Origin: Leptospira ellinghausenii | Lineage (GTDB): Bacteria > Spirochaetota > Leptospiria > Leptospirales > Leptospiraceae | Direction of reading: 5' to 3' | Assembly: GCF_003114815.1 (NCBI RefSeq) | Contig: NZ_BFAZ01000009.1 | Span: forward strand, 124,001-188,000 | Length of the DNA: 64,000 nt | In this document: positions 36,227 through 45,341 of the stretch, piece by piece | Numbering within the stretch: position 1 is the stretch's first letter | Layout of the letters: every line of letters starts with the position of its first letter | Translations under genes and position numbers: made by a program | Notes under the pieces: model-generated | Told to the model about the DNA's origin: nothing | Seen by the model: only the letters and a program-made list of their open reading frames with translations | Database searches by the model: none

Positions 36227-36991
36227 TTAAAAATTTGGTTTTCGTTTTTCGAGGAAGGCGGAAAGACCTTCTTTTGTTTCTTTGTCTGCGAATCGACCAC
36301 CAAACAACTGCTTTTCCCACTCAAGTCCACGATCCATATTTGTTTCTAAACCTTGGCGAATCGCAGTTTTAGCCGCCTTGATCGCGTTAGGTCCTCGAGA
36401 TAATATTGTGGATAGTGTTTTTTCTGATTCGTTTAGGAGTTCGGCTGGATCACAAACTTTATTGACTAAGCCTAATCTGAATCCTTCCTCTGATGAGATC
36501 ATATCACCAGATAAAATGAGTTCCGTTGCTCGACCTACACCAATGAGTCTAGGTAATCTTTGGGAACCACCAAATCCAGGCAACAATCCTAAGGTAACCT
36601 CGGGAAGACCCAATTTCGCAACTGTTGACGCATAACGAATGTCACATGCCATTGCTAATTCCATTCCACCACCGAGACAAAATCCATTGATGGCAGCAAT
36701 CGAAATGAGTCCTGACAATTCCATTTTACGGAATACAGTTTGTCCGAGTTCCGAAAACAATTGTCCTTCCTTGACATTGAATTCTTTCATTTTGGCAATG
36801 TCAGCACCTGCGACAAATGCTTTCCCTTCACCAGTAAGAATAAAACCTCTCACTTGAGAGTTAGCTTCTAATGTATCGACCATAGCACCGATTTCAGTGA
36901 TGACAACATCATTTAGGGCATTGAGGGCTTCTGGTCTTTTGATGGTGACGATTGCAAAATTGGATTTGATTTGGATATCTAAAAAAGACAA
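36227..36991 (-). CDS. Enoyl-CoA hydratase/isomerase (crotonase family)
   Basis: 254 residues. Both catalytic Glu residues of hydratases are present, in FCLGGGMELAMACD (about 105-118) and GLPEVTLGLLPGFGG. The oxyanion-hole motif GEGKAFVAGADI is intact. The likely reaction is hydration of trans-2-enoyl-CoA in fatty-acid beta-oxidation, the chief carbon route of leptospires (known physiology). Other crotonases share the fold, so the exact substrate is not fixed. It lies 11 bp downstream of the SpoIIE-phosphatase gene and 12 bp before DUF192, so the four genes form one minus-strand string of mixed function. Confidence 0.88.
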   Translation of the reverse strand: MSFLDIQIKSNFAIVTIKRPEALNALNDVVITEIGAMVDTLEANSQVRGFILTGEGKAFVAGADIAKMKEFNVKEGQLFSELGQTVFRKMELSGLISIAAINGFCLGGGMELAMACDIRYASTVAKLGLPEVTLGLLPGFGGSQRLPRLIGVGRATELILSGDMISSEEGFRLGLVNKVCDPAELLNESEKTLSTILSRGPNAIKAAKTAIRQGLETNMDRGLEWEKQLFGGRFADKETKEGLSAFLEKRKPNF

Positions 36992-37002
36992 ATGATTTCT
37001 CC

Positions 37003-38370
37003 TTATTCTTCTACTTCCAATATGAGGAACATGGTGTCATCTGAAAAAGTATCTAAACCGAACTTGGTTTTAAGTTCATATAATAGATTGTTCTCTAATT
37101 CTTTTACGTTTTCGCTATTCCTGTGGCGATTGAGGAGAGCAAGTAACCCTTCAGTACCCAAACAATTTCCATTATGGTCCATGGATTCAATGAGTCCATC
37201 TGTATAGATAAAAAACCTGTCCCCTTTTGTGATCGGAAGTATTTTCTCAGAAATGGGTGGGACTTTTATATTAAAACCAAGGATTGCGCCTTGAGTTTCC
37301 AATTCCTGGAAATCCTCTCCTTTTTTTGCCAAAATCAAATAAGGATGGCCTGCATTTCCAATGGTGAGTTTTTTTTCGATAAAATCAAAAAACAAATAAA
37401 TTGCAGATGCATGGTATTTATTCAGATCATTTGCAAGACGGTCATCTAAATAATCCATCAAACGTGCCGGTGCCGTTTTAAAACGATATGGGATCGTAGA
37501 CACAAGAACCTTCATGATGGAAGCAACCATTGCAGAAGAAATTCCATGCCCAGCTACATCGGTAAGAAACACACCTACGTTTCCTTCCCTGAGTTGAACA
37601 AAATCAAAAAAGTCACCACCGATCACATTTGGGCTTTTTCGATAAAACGTAAACGTTAAGTTTGGGATTTTGATATTCCCTGGGAATAGTGCATCTTGTA
37701 CACGTTTTGCAAGTTCTAACTCTTGTAACATAAATCGTTTTTCTTCGGACAAACTGTACATATCAGTTGTGTCTTTGCGTTTATTATAAACAAAAATGAC
37801 TCCAAGAAGAGCACTGCCCCAATAAACTAAGAGTAAGAAGTATTGACTGAAATAAGAAGATCTTTCAGCAATCTCAATCGGGAGAAGGAAAATATACGAA
37901 AGATGGAATCCTGTAAAATAAATTGCACTTAAGATACACCCCCAAGGATTCAAACGTGTACTATACAACAAAATGGGAATGATGAAGGACATGAGGTAGG
38001 AATTTAAAAGATAAAAATGACTGAGTGTGGGAAAAGTTTCAATTCCTTTTAAAAATACCAAATAGATAAGTCCATCGGAAACAAACCCGCTAAAATAGAT
38101 TACCTTTTCAATCGATATGGATTTTGTATAAAATTGTAATAACAAAACAAATCGAAGGATAGTAACCCCAAGTAAATAAGGAAGAATTTCCATTCGAATT
38201 TCGGCAAAAGGAGGAACGAAGAGTAAACTATAAACGATGAAATGAGTTAAAAAAACGGAATATGTATATTCTTTATCAAAACGAGGTTCCGCTAATTTTA
38301 AAATGTCCCATTCTTGTTTGGTTGGTTTATGAAAAATTTCTTTAAAATAAATATAAAACGAACGAGTCAA
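37003..38370 (-). CDS. Membrane-bound PP2C/SpoIIE-type phosphatase
   Basis: 455 residues from TTG 38370. Six or so transmembrane helices (about 40-200) are followed by a coiled coil (LSEEKRFMLQELELAKRVQ) and a SpoIIE domain (about 235-452) with GGDFFDF, LTDVAGHGISSAM, NAGHPYLIL and FSDDTMF, the metal-binding PP2C motifs. It probably dephosphorylates an anti-sigma antagonist or similar Ser/Thr phosphoprotein (inference from the family). The start choice rests on GGGGAG seven bases before TTG 38370 and the TTGA overlap with the upstream stop; GTG 38385 has no such site. A second SpoIIE phosphatase in the window is fused to a kinase (8897-12094). No RsbW-like kinase or antagonist is adjacent. 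Confidence 0.85.
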   Translation of the reverse strand: MTRSFYIYFKEIFHKPTKQEWDILKLAEPRFDKEYTYSVFLTHFIVYSLLFVPPFAEIRMEILPYLLGVTILRFVLLLQFYTKSISIEKVIYFSGFVSDGLIYLVFLKGIETFPTLSHFYLLNSYLMSFIIPILLYSTRLNPWGCILSAIYFTGFHLSYIFLLPIEIAERSSYFSQYFLLLVYWGSALLGVIFVYNKRKDTTDMYSLSEEKRFMLQELELAKRVQDALFPGNIKIPNLTFTFYRKSPNVIGGDFFDFVQLREGNVGVFLTDVAGHGISSAMVASIMKVLVSTIPYRFKTAPARLMDYLDDRLANDLNKYHASAIYLFFDFIEKKLTIGNAGHPYLILAKKGEDFQELETQGAILGFNIKVPPISEKILPITKGDRFFIYTDGLIESMDHNGNCLGTEGLLALLNRHRNSENVKELENNLLYELKTKFGLDTFSDDTMFLILEVEE

Positions 38371-38711
38371 TCGGGTTCTCCCCACACCAAAGTTTGGATT
38401 TCGGATCCATTCAAGGTGATGGTGAAACTTTTTCCTGTGTCCAGAAACTTGTCCATTTGATTCGCAAGTTCCATGGCTTTTTTCTCATCTTCCATCCGAA
38501 AAAAAAAGGGATGGGACATTGCTTTATAATTGTAAGGGAATCGTTCCGAAACAAGTAAAGTCACTCGGAAATGATCGGGGCGTTTTTCCAAAACAATATG
38601 CGAAACTTCTTTTCTAGTTAAGATACGCACATTGGGTCTTAGGTTCCATGGATTTATTTCTGCGAAAAGGATTCCTGGCAAAAAAAAGCATAGACCAACA
38701 AATCCTTTCAT
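38367..38711 (-). CDS. Small exported protein of unknown function
   Basis: 114 residues from ATG 38711, beginning MKGFVGLCFFLPGILFAE, a good signal peptide. The mature part is a small alpha/beta domain (PDHFRVTLLVSERFPYNYKA) with a conserved-looking end, GSEIQTLVWGEPD. No family is recognised. A longer opening to 38825 would overlap the divergent lipoprotein gene, so it was rejected. It precedes the SpoIIE phosphatase with a four-base overlap, so the two are coupled. Its role may be in sensing for, or support of, that phosphatase (inference from position only). Confidence 0.6.
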   Translation of the reverse strand: MKGFVGLCFFLPGILFAEINPWNLRPNVRILTRKEVSHIVLEKRPDHFRVTLLVSERFPYNYKAMSHPFFFRMEDEKKAMELANQMDKFLDTGKSFTITLNGSEIQTLVWGEPD

Positions 38712-38730
38712 ATAGAAATACCATCGGCAA

Positions 38731-39753
38731 ATGAAATCAATTCCTTCTCTCTTAACCTTCGTATCATTTCTTTTTTTGGGATGTTCCCCAAAAGATTTCA
38801 ATTTACCCGAGAACACATATGCCACTTGGGCAAAAACAAGCCCTGGACTTCAATTCGATACAATCCCTAACCAAAAATCTGAATGGAAGGATCGTATATA
38901 TCCACTGGATGCAAAACGATTCAATACTCTTGTTGAAATCAATCAAATTGATGGTATCGAAGATATTCCCACTGGAACCAAAGATTTGAGCTTATGGAAA
39001 AAACGTATCGCGGAAATCCATTCTTCCTTTCCTAGTCCCTTAAACAAATTGGCAAATGAGTTGTTAGTTGGCATTTATTTTGTATCAAATCTTGGTTCAA
39101 CTGGACTAACAGGGATTTTGCGAGATAAAAATGGGAACCCAGTTGCAGGGATCATTTACTTAGATGCAGACTTGTTGAATGTGGGAGGAAATGACTGGGC
39201 AACCAATCGAGAAAATACTACTTTTAAAAAAGATCCGATTTACTCCATTAAAATCCAATTGGATCCAACTAATTCCTTAAATTCAGCTCTCTCATTTATC
39301 ATATTACACGAATTAGGTCATATTGTTGCCATTGTCAAAGGTTACGCACCTGATTACTCAGAACCAAAACGTGACTTTCGAAAATATCCATATTTTGAAG
39401 GAGTATGGTTATCTGAAACATACTCTCCATATGAAGGTAGTTTTTTCCCAGAACGATCCAATATCAAATTTTATCAAAAAAATCCAACGACTCCCATTTT
39501 CCCTGACGGAAAATTTTTATACAAGAAATTGACAAACACACAGTTTGTGTCCTTATATGCTGCCACCAATGCAGATGATACATTTGCAGAAGCCTTCGCG
39601 CAATATGTTCATGTGCTTATTTTGAAAAAAGAATATAAAGTAATTTTCCAATCGAAAGGAGAAGAGGAAGTAATTCTACTCAACCCTATTCAGAAAGAAG
39701 GAGGTAGAAAATTTCGTGAGTTATTCCAAGATCTGTTTGCGAAAACTTTATGA
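38731..39753 (+). CDS. Lipoprotein with gluzincin-like HExxH metalloprotease motif
   Basis: 340 residues. The signal MKSIPSLLTFVSFLFLGCSP ends in lipobox FLGC. At about 192-200 ILHELGHIVAIV gives HELGH, the zinc ligands and general base, and DDTFAEAFAQYVH near 288-300 supplies a plausible third ligand Glu, so the protein looks like an active zinc metallopeptidase anchored in an envelope membrane. No named family is recognised. Two probable surface genes follow: its 3' end overlaps the outer-membrane protein gene by 38 bp. It diverges from the small exported-protein gene across a 19-bp gap. Confidence 0.65.
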   Translation: MKSIPSLLTFVSFLFLGCSPKDFNLPENTYATWAKTSPGLQFDTIPNQKSEWKDRIYPLDAKRFNTLVEINQIDGIEDIPTGTKDLSLWKKRIAEIHSSFPSPLNKLANELLVGIYFVSNLGSTGLTGILRDKNGNPVAGIIYLDADLLNVGGNDWATNRENTTFKKDPIYSIKIQLDPTNSLNSALSFIILHELGHIVAIVKGYAPDYSEPKRDFRKYPYFEGVWLSETYSPYEGSFFPERSNIKFYQKNPTTPIFPDGKFLYKKLTNTQFVSLYAATNADDTFAEAFAQYVHVLILKKEYKVIFQSKGEEEVILLNPIQKEGGRKFRELFQDLFAKTL

Positions 39754-41050
39754 ATTTATTTTTATCACCTTTTTCTTTTTGATTCTACCAGTCCAAGTCA
39801 GATCTGAAACAAAATCAGATGATTCAAAATCTATCACAATTGATACTCATACCGAAATTGTGTCGGATTTTATTTGGAGAGGGAATTCATTTGCAGGGGA
39901 AGGCCAAAACCGTAGGAATGGATCGTCCTACCAAAGTTTTACGTATGCACCAGCATTACAACCGACAATTACAGTTTTATCACCAGACAAAAAAATGGAA
40001 TGGATGTTATTTGGAAGTTTCCAATTGACAAACCGAAGTGATAAAGATTCAGACAAACGACTTTTCCAATCAAGTCCTGGTGGTGTAGGCCCTTCTTATT
40101 TAGGGGAAGAATCAAAGTCTTTTGATCCTTATAACCAAGACCTTTGCGTACAATCAGTACAAAGCCAATTGATTTCTGGGACTCCTTCCAACTTAAATTG
40201 CCAATCGTTCCTACCAAACCAAGGTTATGGTCCCAAAAAAGAACCCAATGGTAACAAACGTGTGGACGGGATGTTTTTTTCCATGATGTATCATTTTGAC
40301 CCAAGTGTTTTAGGTGACTTCAGTGTGGGAATATGGTTTTATAATACGTTCCAAAAAACTCCAAATTCACTCCTTCCCCCAGCCACACAAAAACAAAACG
40401 GCGTGGTTTCTGGTGGTCCAAGTAATACTTTCAATGCCAACAATCCCGATGCACAAACAAGGCTCACTTGGCATGAATATTTTTTCCAATGGAAATTACC
40501 TTGGGTGCGAATTGTAAAACCTACCATTTCTTATTACACTCAGTATTCTAATGAGAATGGTGGTTTATTTGCAGGGAAAAATTACCTTTCTTTATCTGCA
40601 CAATATACGTTTTTTGAAGGGGATTTTTTCCGCATCCAACCTCATTGGAACCTCGGTTATGCCATGAGTAATAATGCCATTGACAACCGAAATGGGATTC
40701 AAGACATAACCTCATCCATCTCCTTCTTTTTTGGAGATTTTTTTCTAAAAGGAGCCCATATTTTACGACCCAATCCTTATCTCTTCGATACCAATAATTA
40801 CTTTGGATACCCAAATGGGGATCCAGACAAAGCGAATTGGAATCGGAGTTCGGAAGATGGAAAAGTGGTCAACCCATCACGGATCAATGGTGCGTACAAC
40901 ACCTCAATCCTAAATGCGATCGACCAAATTTCTACAGGGAATTCTCTAAACGATTCGATCATCAAAACTTTTTTACGAGAATCGTATACGTTACAAAAGA
41001 TACCAATCCATTTATTTTATGTTAGCTTCGGGTATTCAAAATCATTCTAA
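39716..41050 (+). CDS. Probable outer-membrane protein, beta-barrel-like
   Basis: 444 residues. A signal peptide (about 8-30, FIFITFFFLILPVQVRSE) is followed by aromatic, Gly/Ser/Asn-rich strands to the last strand IHLFYVSFGYSKSF, typical of outer-membrane barrels with a terminal Phe. No family is recognised; a DUF1302-like or porin-type protein is possible. The start is GTG 39716, set by AAGGAGGT at 39698-39705, 10 bases upstream, and lies inside the preceding protease-like gene (38-bp overlap), so the pair is probably coupled. The start is one of the best supported in the window. Two Cys near 142 and 161 (DLCVQS, LNCQSF) may form a disulfide. Confidence 0.65.
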   Translation: MSYSKICLRKLYEFIFITFFFLILPVQVRSETKSDDSKSITIDTHTEIVSDFIWRGNSFAGEGQNRRNGSSYQSFTYAPALQPTITVLSPDKKMEWMLFGSFQLTNRSDKDSDKRLFQSSPGGVGPSYLGEESKSFDPYNQDLCVQSVQSQLISGTPSNLNCQSFLPNQGYGPKKEPNGNKRVDGMFFSMMYHFDPSVLGDFSVGIWFYNTFQKTPNSLLPPATQKQNGVVSGGPSNTFNANNPDAQTRLTWHEYFFQWKLPWVRIVKPTISYYTQYSNENGGLFAGKNYLSLSAQYTFFEGDFFRIQPHWNLGYAMSNNAIDNRNGIQDITSSISFFFGDFFLKGAHILRPNPYLFDTNNYFGYPNGDPDKANWNRSSEDGKVVNPSRINGAYNTSILNAIDQISTGNSLNDSIIKTFLRESYTLQKIPIHLFYVSFGYSKSF

Positions 41051-41094
41051 CTGATTCGGGTATTATAATTTTAATCAAGAATATTAGGAAAGGC

Positions 41095-41122
41095 TTGACT
41101 ATCTAATATTTCGATTCATACT
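41095..41122 (+). promoter_or_regulatory. Putative sigma70 promoter of the chemosensory operon
   Basis: TTGACT (41095-41100) and CATACT (41117-41122) are separated by 16 bp, a reasonable housekeeping-type match, 26 bp before the mcp ATG. A short hairpin CCCCA-CCTCT-TGGGG (41126-41140) follows, ending seven bases before the ATG; it contains GGGG, the nearest thing to a ribosome-binding site. No sigma28-type site was seen. Confidence 0.5.
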
Positions 41123-41147
41123 TTGCCCCACCTCTTGGGGACTAATT

Positions 41148-42893
41148 ATGAAATGGATTCAAAATTTAAAAATTCGCGCAAAACTCCTTCTGGCATTTAT
41201 GATCACGATTCTCTTAATGATCGTGGTTGCTTCCGCTAGTTTTTATTCAGCCAATCAAATTTTAGCATCCTTACACACAGTTTTTGAAGACAGGGTTGTG
41301 CCCATAAGCCAAATCAAAGAAGTTTCAGATGCTTATCTCATTGGAATTGTTGATGCTGCGAACAAAGTTCGTGCGAAAAAAATGTCAGTGGAGGAAGCTC
41401 TCGAATCCATCCGAGAATCAGAAGCTAAAGCGGATGAAGTATGGAAAGTTTATTTAGGAACTTATCTTGTCCCGGAAGAAAAAGCAATCATCGATGAAAT
41501 GGAAAAAGAGTTCCCACCACTAAAAGCTGGGGTCAAACGATTGCGCATCCTTTTGGAAACTAGGAATGAAGCAGAAATAGAAAAATTTGTTTCTGTTGAT
41601 ATGTATCCAATTTTTGAACCTCTCACCCACCATTTAGATGATTTGATCCGAGTGCAACTAAAGGTCGCAAAGGAAGAATACCAAAAATCAGAAGCACATT
41701 TCCAACAATCTTTGGTGATTGTAACAGTAGTGGTCATTGTTTCCTTTGTATTGGTATTTTTAATCGCTTTTCTTTTTTCCGATGCAATTGCAAGGCCCAT
41801 GAAAAAAATAGTATCGATTGCCCAATTAATCTCAATTGGCGATTTAAATGTAAATCTAGAATCAAACAAAGAAACGATCCAATCAAAACACTTAGAAGGA
41901 AATGAAATCCAACAACTTTCACAAGCCTTTATGGAATTAGTCGACTTCATTAAGGAAAGAGCAGAACACTTGGAACGAATTGCAAATTCTGATTTAAGTT
42001 CCGATGTAACCTTAAAATCGGAACGGGACCAATTGGGCCTGAGTTTAAAAAGAATGTTAATCAATTTATCTGAGGTTGTAGAGAAACTTTATTTCACATC
42101 GCAAGAAGTTGATTTAGGGGCACAACAATTAGCAGATGCAAGTACTTCCCTTTCAGAAGCCGCAAGTGAACAAGCAAGTGCCGTGGAAGAAATCTCTGCA
42201 ACTCTAACAGAAATCAGTAATAGTTTTTTATCCAATGCTGATAATGCAGAACAAATGACAGAATTCTCAGAATCCACAGCAAAACAAGCGATAGAAGGGA
42301 ACAATCGGATGAAAGACCTTGTTTCAGCGATGGGCGAAATCAGCAATTCATTTGAACAAATATCAAAGATCAATAAAGTGATCAATGACATTGCATTCCA
42401 AACAAACATACTTGCTTTAAATGCAGCAGTGGAAGCTGCACGTGCTGGCCAACATGGAAAAGGATTTGCTGTTGTTGCAGAAGAAGTGAGAAACCTCGCT
42501 CAAAAAAGTGCCAATGCTGCAGACGAAACAACCCTCCTCATCGAAGCTTCGCTAAAAAAAGTAAAACTTGGAAATGAAGCAACGGAAAAAACTGCTGAAG
42601 TGCTTGGAAAAATTTCAGAAAGTGCAGATAATGTCAGCAATCTAACTAAAGACTTAGCACTCTCCATCAACGAACAAAAATCAGCTGTTTTACAAATCAC
42701 ACAAGGGATTGACCAAGTAACTACCGTTACATCAACCACTGCCGCCTCAGCAGAGGAAGTTGCAGCTTCTAGTGAAACACTCAAAAGACAAGTGGAGATT
42801 ATGCGAAACGTAATTATGGGTTTTAAATTAAAAGAGGAAGGATCCAAATCGACTGCTTTAACTCGTATCGAAAGGCCTAGAATTATTTTATAG
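41148..42893 (+). CDS. Methyl-accepting chemotaxis protein
   Basis: 581 residues. Transmembrane helix 1 is at about 12-32, a four-helix-bundle periplasmic sensor (about 33-185) follows, helix 2 is at about 190-212, then HAMP and the long signalling coiled coil. The hairpin tip is the canonical [18 protein letters not shown] with [18 protein letters not shown]. The ligand cannot be inferred. It leads a tightly packed operon with cheW, cheA and cheB. The C-terminus ([19 protein letters not shown]) lacks the NWxxF CheR-docking pentapeptide. It carries likely methylation helices, so it depends on a CheR encoded elsewhere; the CheB for demethylation is in the operon. Confidence 0.95.
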   Translation: MKWIQNLKIRAKLLLAFMITILLMIVVASASFYSANQILASLHTVFEDRVVPISQIKEVSDAYLIGIVDAANKVRAKKMSVEEALESIRESEAKADEVWKVYLGTYLVPEEKAIIDEMEKEFPPLKAGVKRLRILLETRNEAEIEKFVSVDMYPIFEPLTHHLDDLIRVQLKVAKEEYQKSEAHFQQSLVIVTVVVIVSFVLVFLIAFLFSDAIARPMKKIVSIAQLISIGDLNVNLESNKETIQSKHLEGNEIQQLSQAFMELVDFIKERAEHLERIANSDLSSDVTLKSERDQLGLSLKRMLINLSEVVEKLYFTSQEVDLGAQQLADASTSLSEAASEQASAVEEISATLTEISNSFLSNADNAEQMTEFSESTAKQAIEGNNRMKDLVSAMGEISNSFEQISKINKVINDIAFQTNILALNAAVEAARAGQHGKGFAVVAEEVRNLAQKSANAADETTLLIEASLKKVKLGNEATEKTAEVLGKISESADNVSNLTKDLALSINEQKSAVLQITQGIDQVTTVTSTTAASAEEVAASSETLKRQVEIMRNVIMGFKLKEEGSKSTALTRIERPRIIL

Positions 42894-42902
42894 GATACTA
42901 CC

Positions 42903-43406
42903 ATGAACAATACATCAAAATCATGGGAGATAATAGAAGATGAAGATACAATGCGAGACTTGTATCTTTGTTTTAGCTTAGAGAATCGTTTTTATGCATT
43001 CGAAGTTCGGTATTTAACGGAAATAATGGCCCTCCCAGCCATCACAACGATTCCCGGCACTGCTCCTTTTTTGAAAGGTGTGATCAATATTAGAGGGAAA
43101 ATAATCCCTGTAATGGATGTTAGATTACGTTTTGATATGGAATTCCAACCATACCATGAACGAACTTGTGTTTTACTCGTTGAACTGGATGGTCATCCTT
43201 TGGGACTGATCGTAGACAAGGTAAATGATGTAGTCAAAATTCCTGCTGAGAATGTTGATTTAGCTCCAAAAATCGGAGAATCAAAATCATCTCGTTTTAT
43301 TTATGGAACAGGTCGTGTTGGTGATACTGTTAAAATATTAATCAACCTTCAACGACTACTCACCCAAGAAGAAAGTTATATGATCCAAGACATTCCTGGA
43401 AATTGA
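42903..43406 (+). CDS. cheW: Chemotaxis coupling protein CheW
   Basis: 167 residues, a single CheW SH3-like domain. The typical phrases PGTAPFLKGVINIRGKIIPV and HPLGLIVDKVNDVVKI are present. CheW bridges the receptor tip and CheA in the chemosensory array. The gene starts 9 bp after mcp and ends 3 bp before cheA, so the three are cotranscribed. A 15-residue polar N-terminal extension (NNTSKSWEIIEDEDT) precedes the fold. Confidence 0.95.
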   Translation: MNNTSKSWEIIEDEDTMRDLYLCFSLENRFYAFEVRYLTEIMALPAITTIPGTAPFLKGVINIRGKIIPVMDVRLRFDMEFQPYHERTCVLLVELDGHPLGLIVDKVNDVVKIPAENVDLAPKIGESKSSRFIYGTGRVGDTVKILINLQRLLTQEESYMIQDIPGN

Positions 43407-43409
43407 GAA

Positions 43410-45341
43410 ATGGAAAGAGAAGATGTTTTAGAATACCTAGTCGAAGCCAAAGAAAGTTTAGAGAATATTGAATCTGGATTATTAAACTTTGAAAAAACTA
43501 CCTTAGATGGTAGTTTGGTTGACCGAGAAATTTTAGATACACTATTTCGACATTTTCATACAATCAAAGGTAGTTCTGGTTTTTTTGGATTGTCTGGTAT
43601 CGTCAAAATCGCTCATGCTGCAGAAAACTTACTTGATTATTTACGCAATAGACCCTCCTCACAAGACGAGGAAACATTAGAAATTTTACTTACCGCCTTA
43701 GACCTATTAAACGAACTTGTGATCCATGAAGAAGATACACCTTCTGGTGGAGATTTGTATACAGAGGAACAATATCAGTTTTTACAAAGGTCGAATGACA
43801 AATTATTAGAATTAAAAAATTCGGGATTGGATTTAAGTCCAAACTTTGAAACTGAACCAACCAAAGAAGAATTCGGACTTTTTCAAAACGATGACGTCAA
43901 TCAATCACCGAAAGAAGAATTTGGGATTTTTACGAATGAAGTAACACAAAAACTCCCAGAAGAATTCAGCTTGTTTCAAAATGATACAAACGATTCCAAT
44001 AATGAAGAATTCGGATTGTTTGAACCAAAAAAATCTGAATCAAATGCAGAATATGGATTGTTTATTACAAATCAAATCAATGTAGAATCACAACCTACTA
44101 TACCACCAACTAACAATTCAAAATCGAAACTCGAAGAAAAAAAATCCAACCAAAAAAAAGACATCCGAATCGATACTGATAAACTTGACTCACTCTTAGA
44201 CATCGTAGGTGAAATTGTAATCAATGAGCCGATGGTCACAGAACACCCTGATTTAAAAAAATTAAAATTAGAGAACTTTCAAAAGTCTGCCCTTCAATTA
44301 AAAAAATTAATCAGAAGTTTACAAGAAATCACACTTAGTTTGCGTATGGTTCCTATTTCAGGTGTTTTTTCACGAATGGAACGATTGGTTCGTGATACTG
44401 CGAAAAAAACCGGCAAACAAGTTGAACTCATCATTTCAGGAGAAGATACAGAAATCGATAAATCAATTATCGAAGAAATGTATGATCCACTTGTTCATAT
44501 CATTCGGAATGCAATCGACCATGGTTTAGAAACTCCAGAGGAAAGAAAAGAAGCAGGTAAACAAACAAAAGGAAAAATTCATCTAACCGCCGTTCAATCA
44601 GGAAAAGAAGTTTGGATTGAGGTGAAGGATGATGGGAAGGGCCTACAGAGGGATAAAATTATCCGAAAAGCAATTTCCTTGGGCCTAATCAATCATCTGG
44701 AAGCTGAGAATTTAAAAGACGAAGAGGTTTGGGATTTTTTATTCCACCCTGGTTTTTCAACTGCAAAGGAAGTAACCGATTTATCGGGTAGAGGTGTAGG
44801 TCTCGATGTAGTACGAAAAAATGTAAGCACACTCAAAGGATTTGTAGATGTAAGTTCCAATTTTGGACAAGGAACCGTGTTTTTAATCAGAGTGCCTTTA
44901 ACTCTTGCCATCATCGAAGGACTTGTTGTTAGAAAATCAGAAACTTACTTTATACTCCCCTCCATCGATGTAAAAGAAACTTTATACATCAAGGAGGAAC
45001 CAATCCACGAATTGTATCGTAACAACCATAGTATTTTATATCGAGAAAATCAAATTTCTATTGTTGATATCGACTTATTATTTGGAAAAGAATCAGAACT
45101 AAACGATCATCATTCAATCCAAGAAAAGTATATGATCGTAGCCGAATCTCATGAAAATCAGATGGGTATCGTTTTCGATGAAATATTAGGGAACCAATCC
45201 ATCGTCATCAAACCAATATCCCCATTATTTAAAAACATCAATGGCTTAGCCGGTTGCACCATTCTTGGAAATGGGCATGCAGGATTGATTTTAGATGTAA
45301 GAAAATTAATCAACCAACACATGGCGATTCAATCCACATGA
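43410..45341 (+). CDS. cheA: Chemotaxis histidine kinase CheA without a recognisable P2 domain
   Basis: 643 residues. The P1 Hpt domain has the phosphorylated His50 in FHTIKGSSGFFG. Residues about 110-250 form a polar linker in place of the usual P2 CheY/CheB-binding domain. It carries five spaced copies of an EEFGLF-like motif (residues 153-158, 169-174, 184-189, 199-204 and 213-218). P3 (IDTDKLDSLLDIVGEIV), P4 ATPase (IRNAIDHGLETPEERKEAG; GRGVGLDVVRKN) and a CheW-like P5 follow. Signal flow is from receptor to CheA to the receivers CheB and the CheYs of the operon. Its stop overlaps cheB by four bases. Similar aromatic linker motifs may exist in other CheA groups; function not established. 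Confidence 0.95.
   Translation: MEREDVLEYLVEAKESLENIESGLLNFEKTTLDGSLVDREILDTLFRHFHTIKGSSGFFGLSGIVKIAHAAENLLDYLRNRPSSQDEETLEILLTALDLLNELVIHEEDTPSGGDLYTEEQYQFLQRSNDKLLELKNSGLDLSPNFETEPTKEEFGLFQNDDVNQSPKEEFGIFTNEVTQKLPEEFSLFQNDTNDSNNEEFGLFEPKKSESNAEYGLFITNQINVESQPTIPPTNNSKSKLEEKKSNQKKDIRIDTDKLDSLLDIVGEIVINEPMVTEHPDLKKLKLENFQKSALQLKKLIRSLQEITLSLRMVPISGVFSRMERLVRDTAKKTGKQVELIISGEDTEIDKSIIEEMYDPLVHIIRNAIDHGLETPEERKEAGKQTKGKIHLTAVQSGKEVWIEVKDDGKGLQRDKIIRKAISLGLINHLEAENLKDEEVWDFLFHPGFSTAKEVTDLSGRGVGLDVVRKNVSTLKGFVDVSSNFGQGTVFLIRVPLTLAIIEGLVVRKSETYFILPSIDVKETLYIKEEPIHELYRNNHSILYRENQISIVDIDLLFGKESELNDHHSIQEKYMIVAESHENQMGIVFDEILGNQSIVIKPISPLFKNINGLAGCTILGNGHAGLILDVRKLINQHMAIQST
43866..44063 (+). repeat. 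Five EEFGLF-type motifs in the CheA linker
   Basis: The translated motifs are EEFGLF, EEFGIF, EEFSLF, EEFGLF and AEYGLF, about 15 residues apart, separated by variable Asn/Asp/Gln-rich spacers. The DNA itself is only imperfectly repeated, so selection on the peptide motif rather than recent duplication is suggested. They look like short linear docking sites. Confidence 0.75.

Noticed and set aside
41462..42064. A 200-codon minus-strand frame within the mcp gene
   Set aside because: Shadow of the chemoreceptor frame; no signal peptide or domain.
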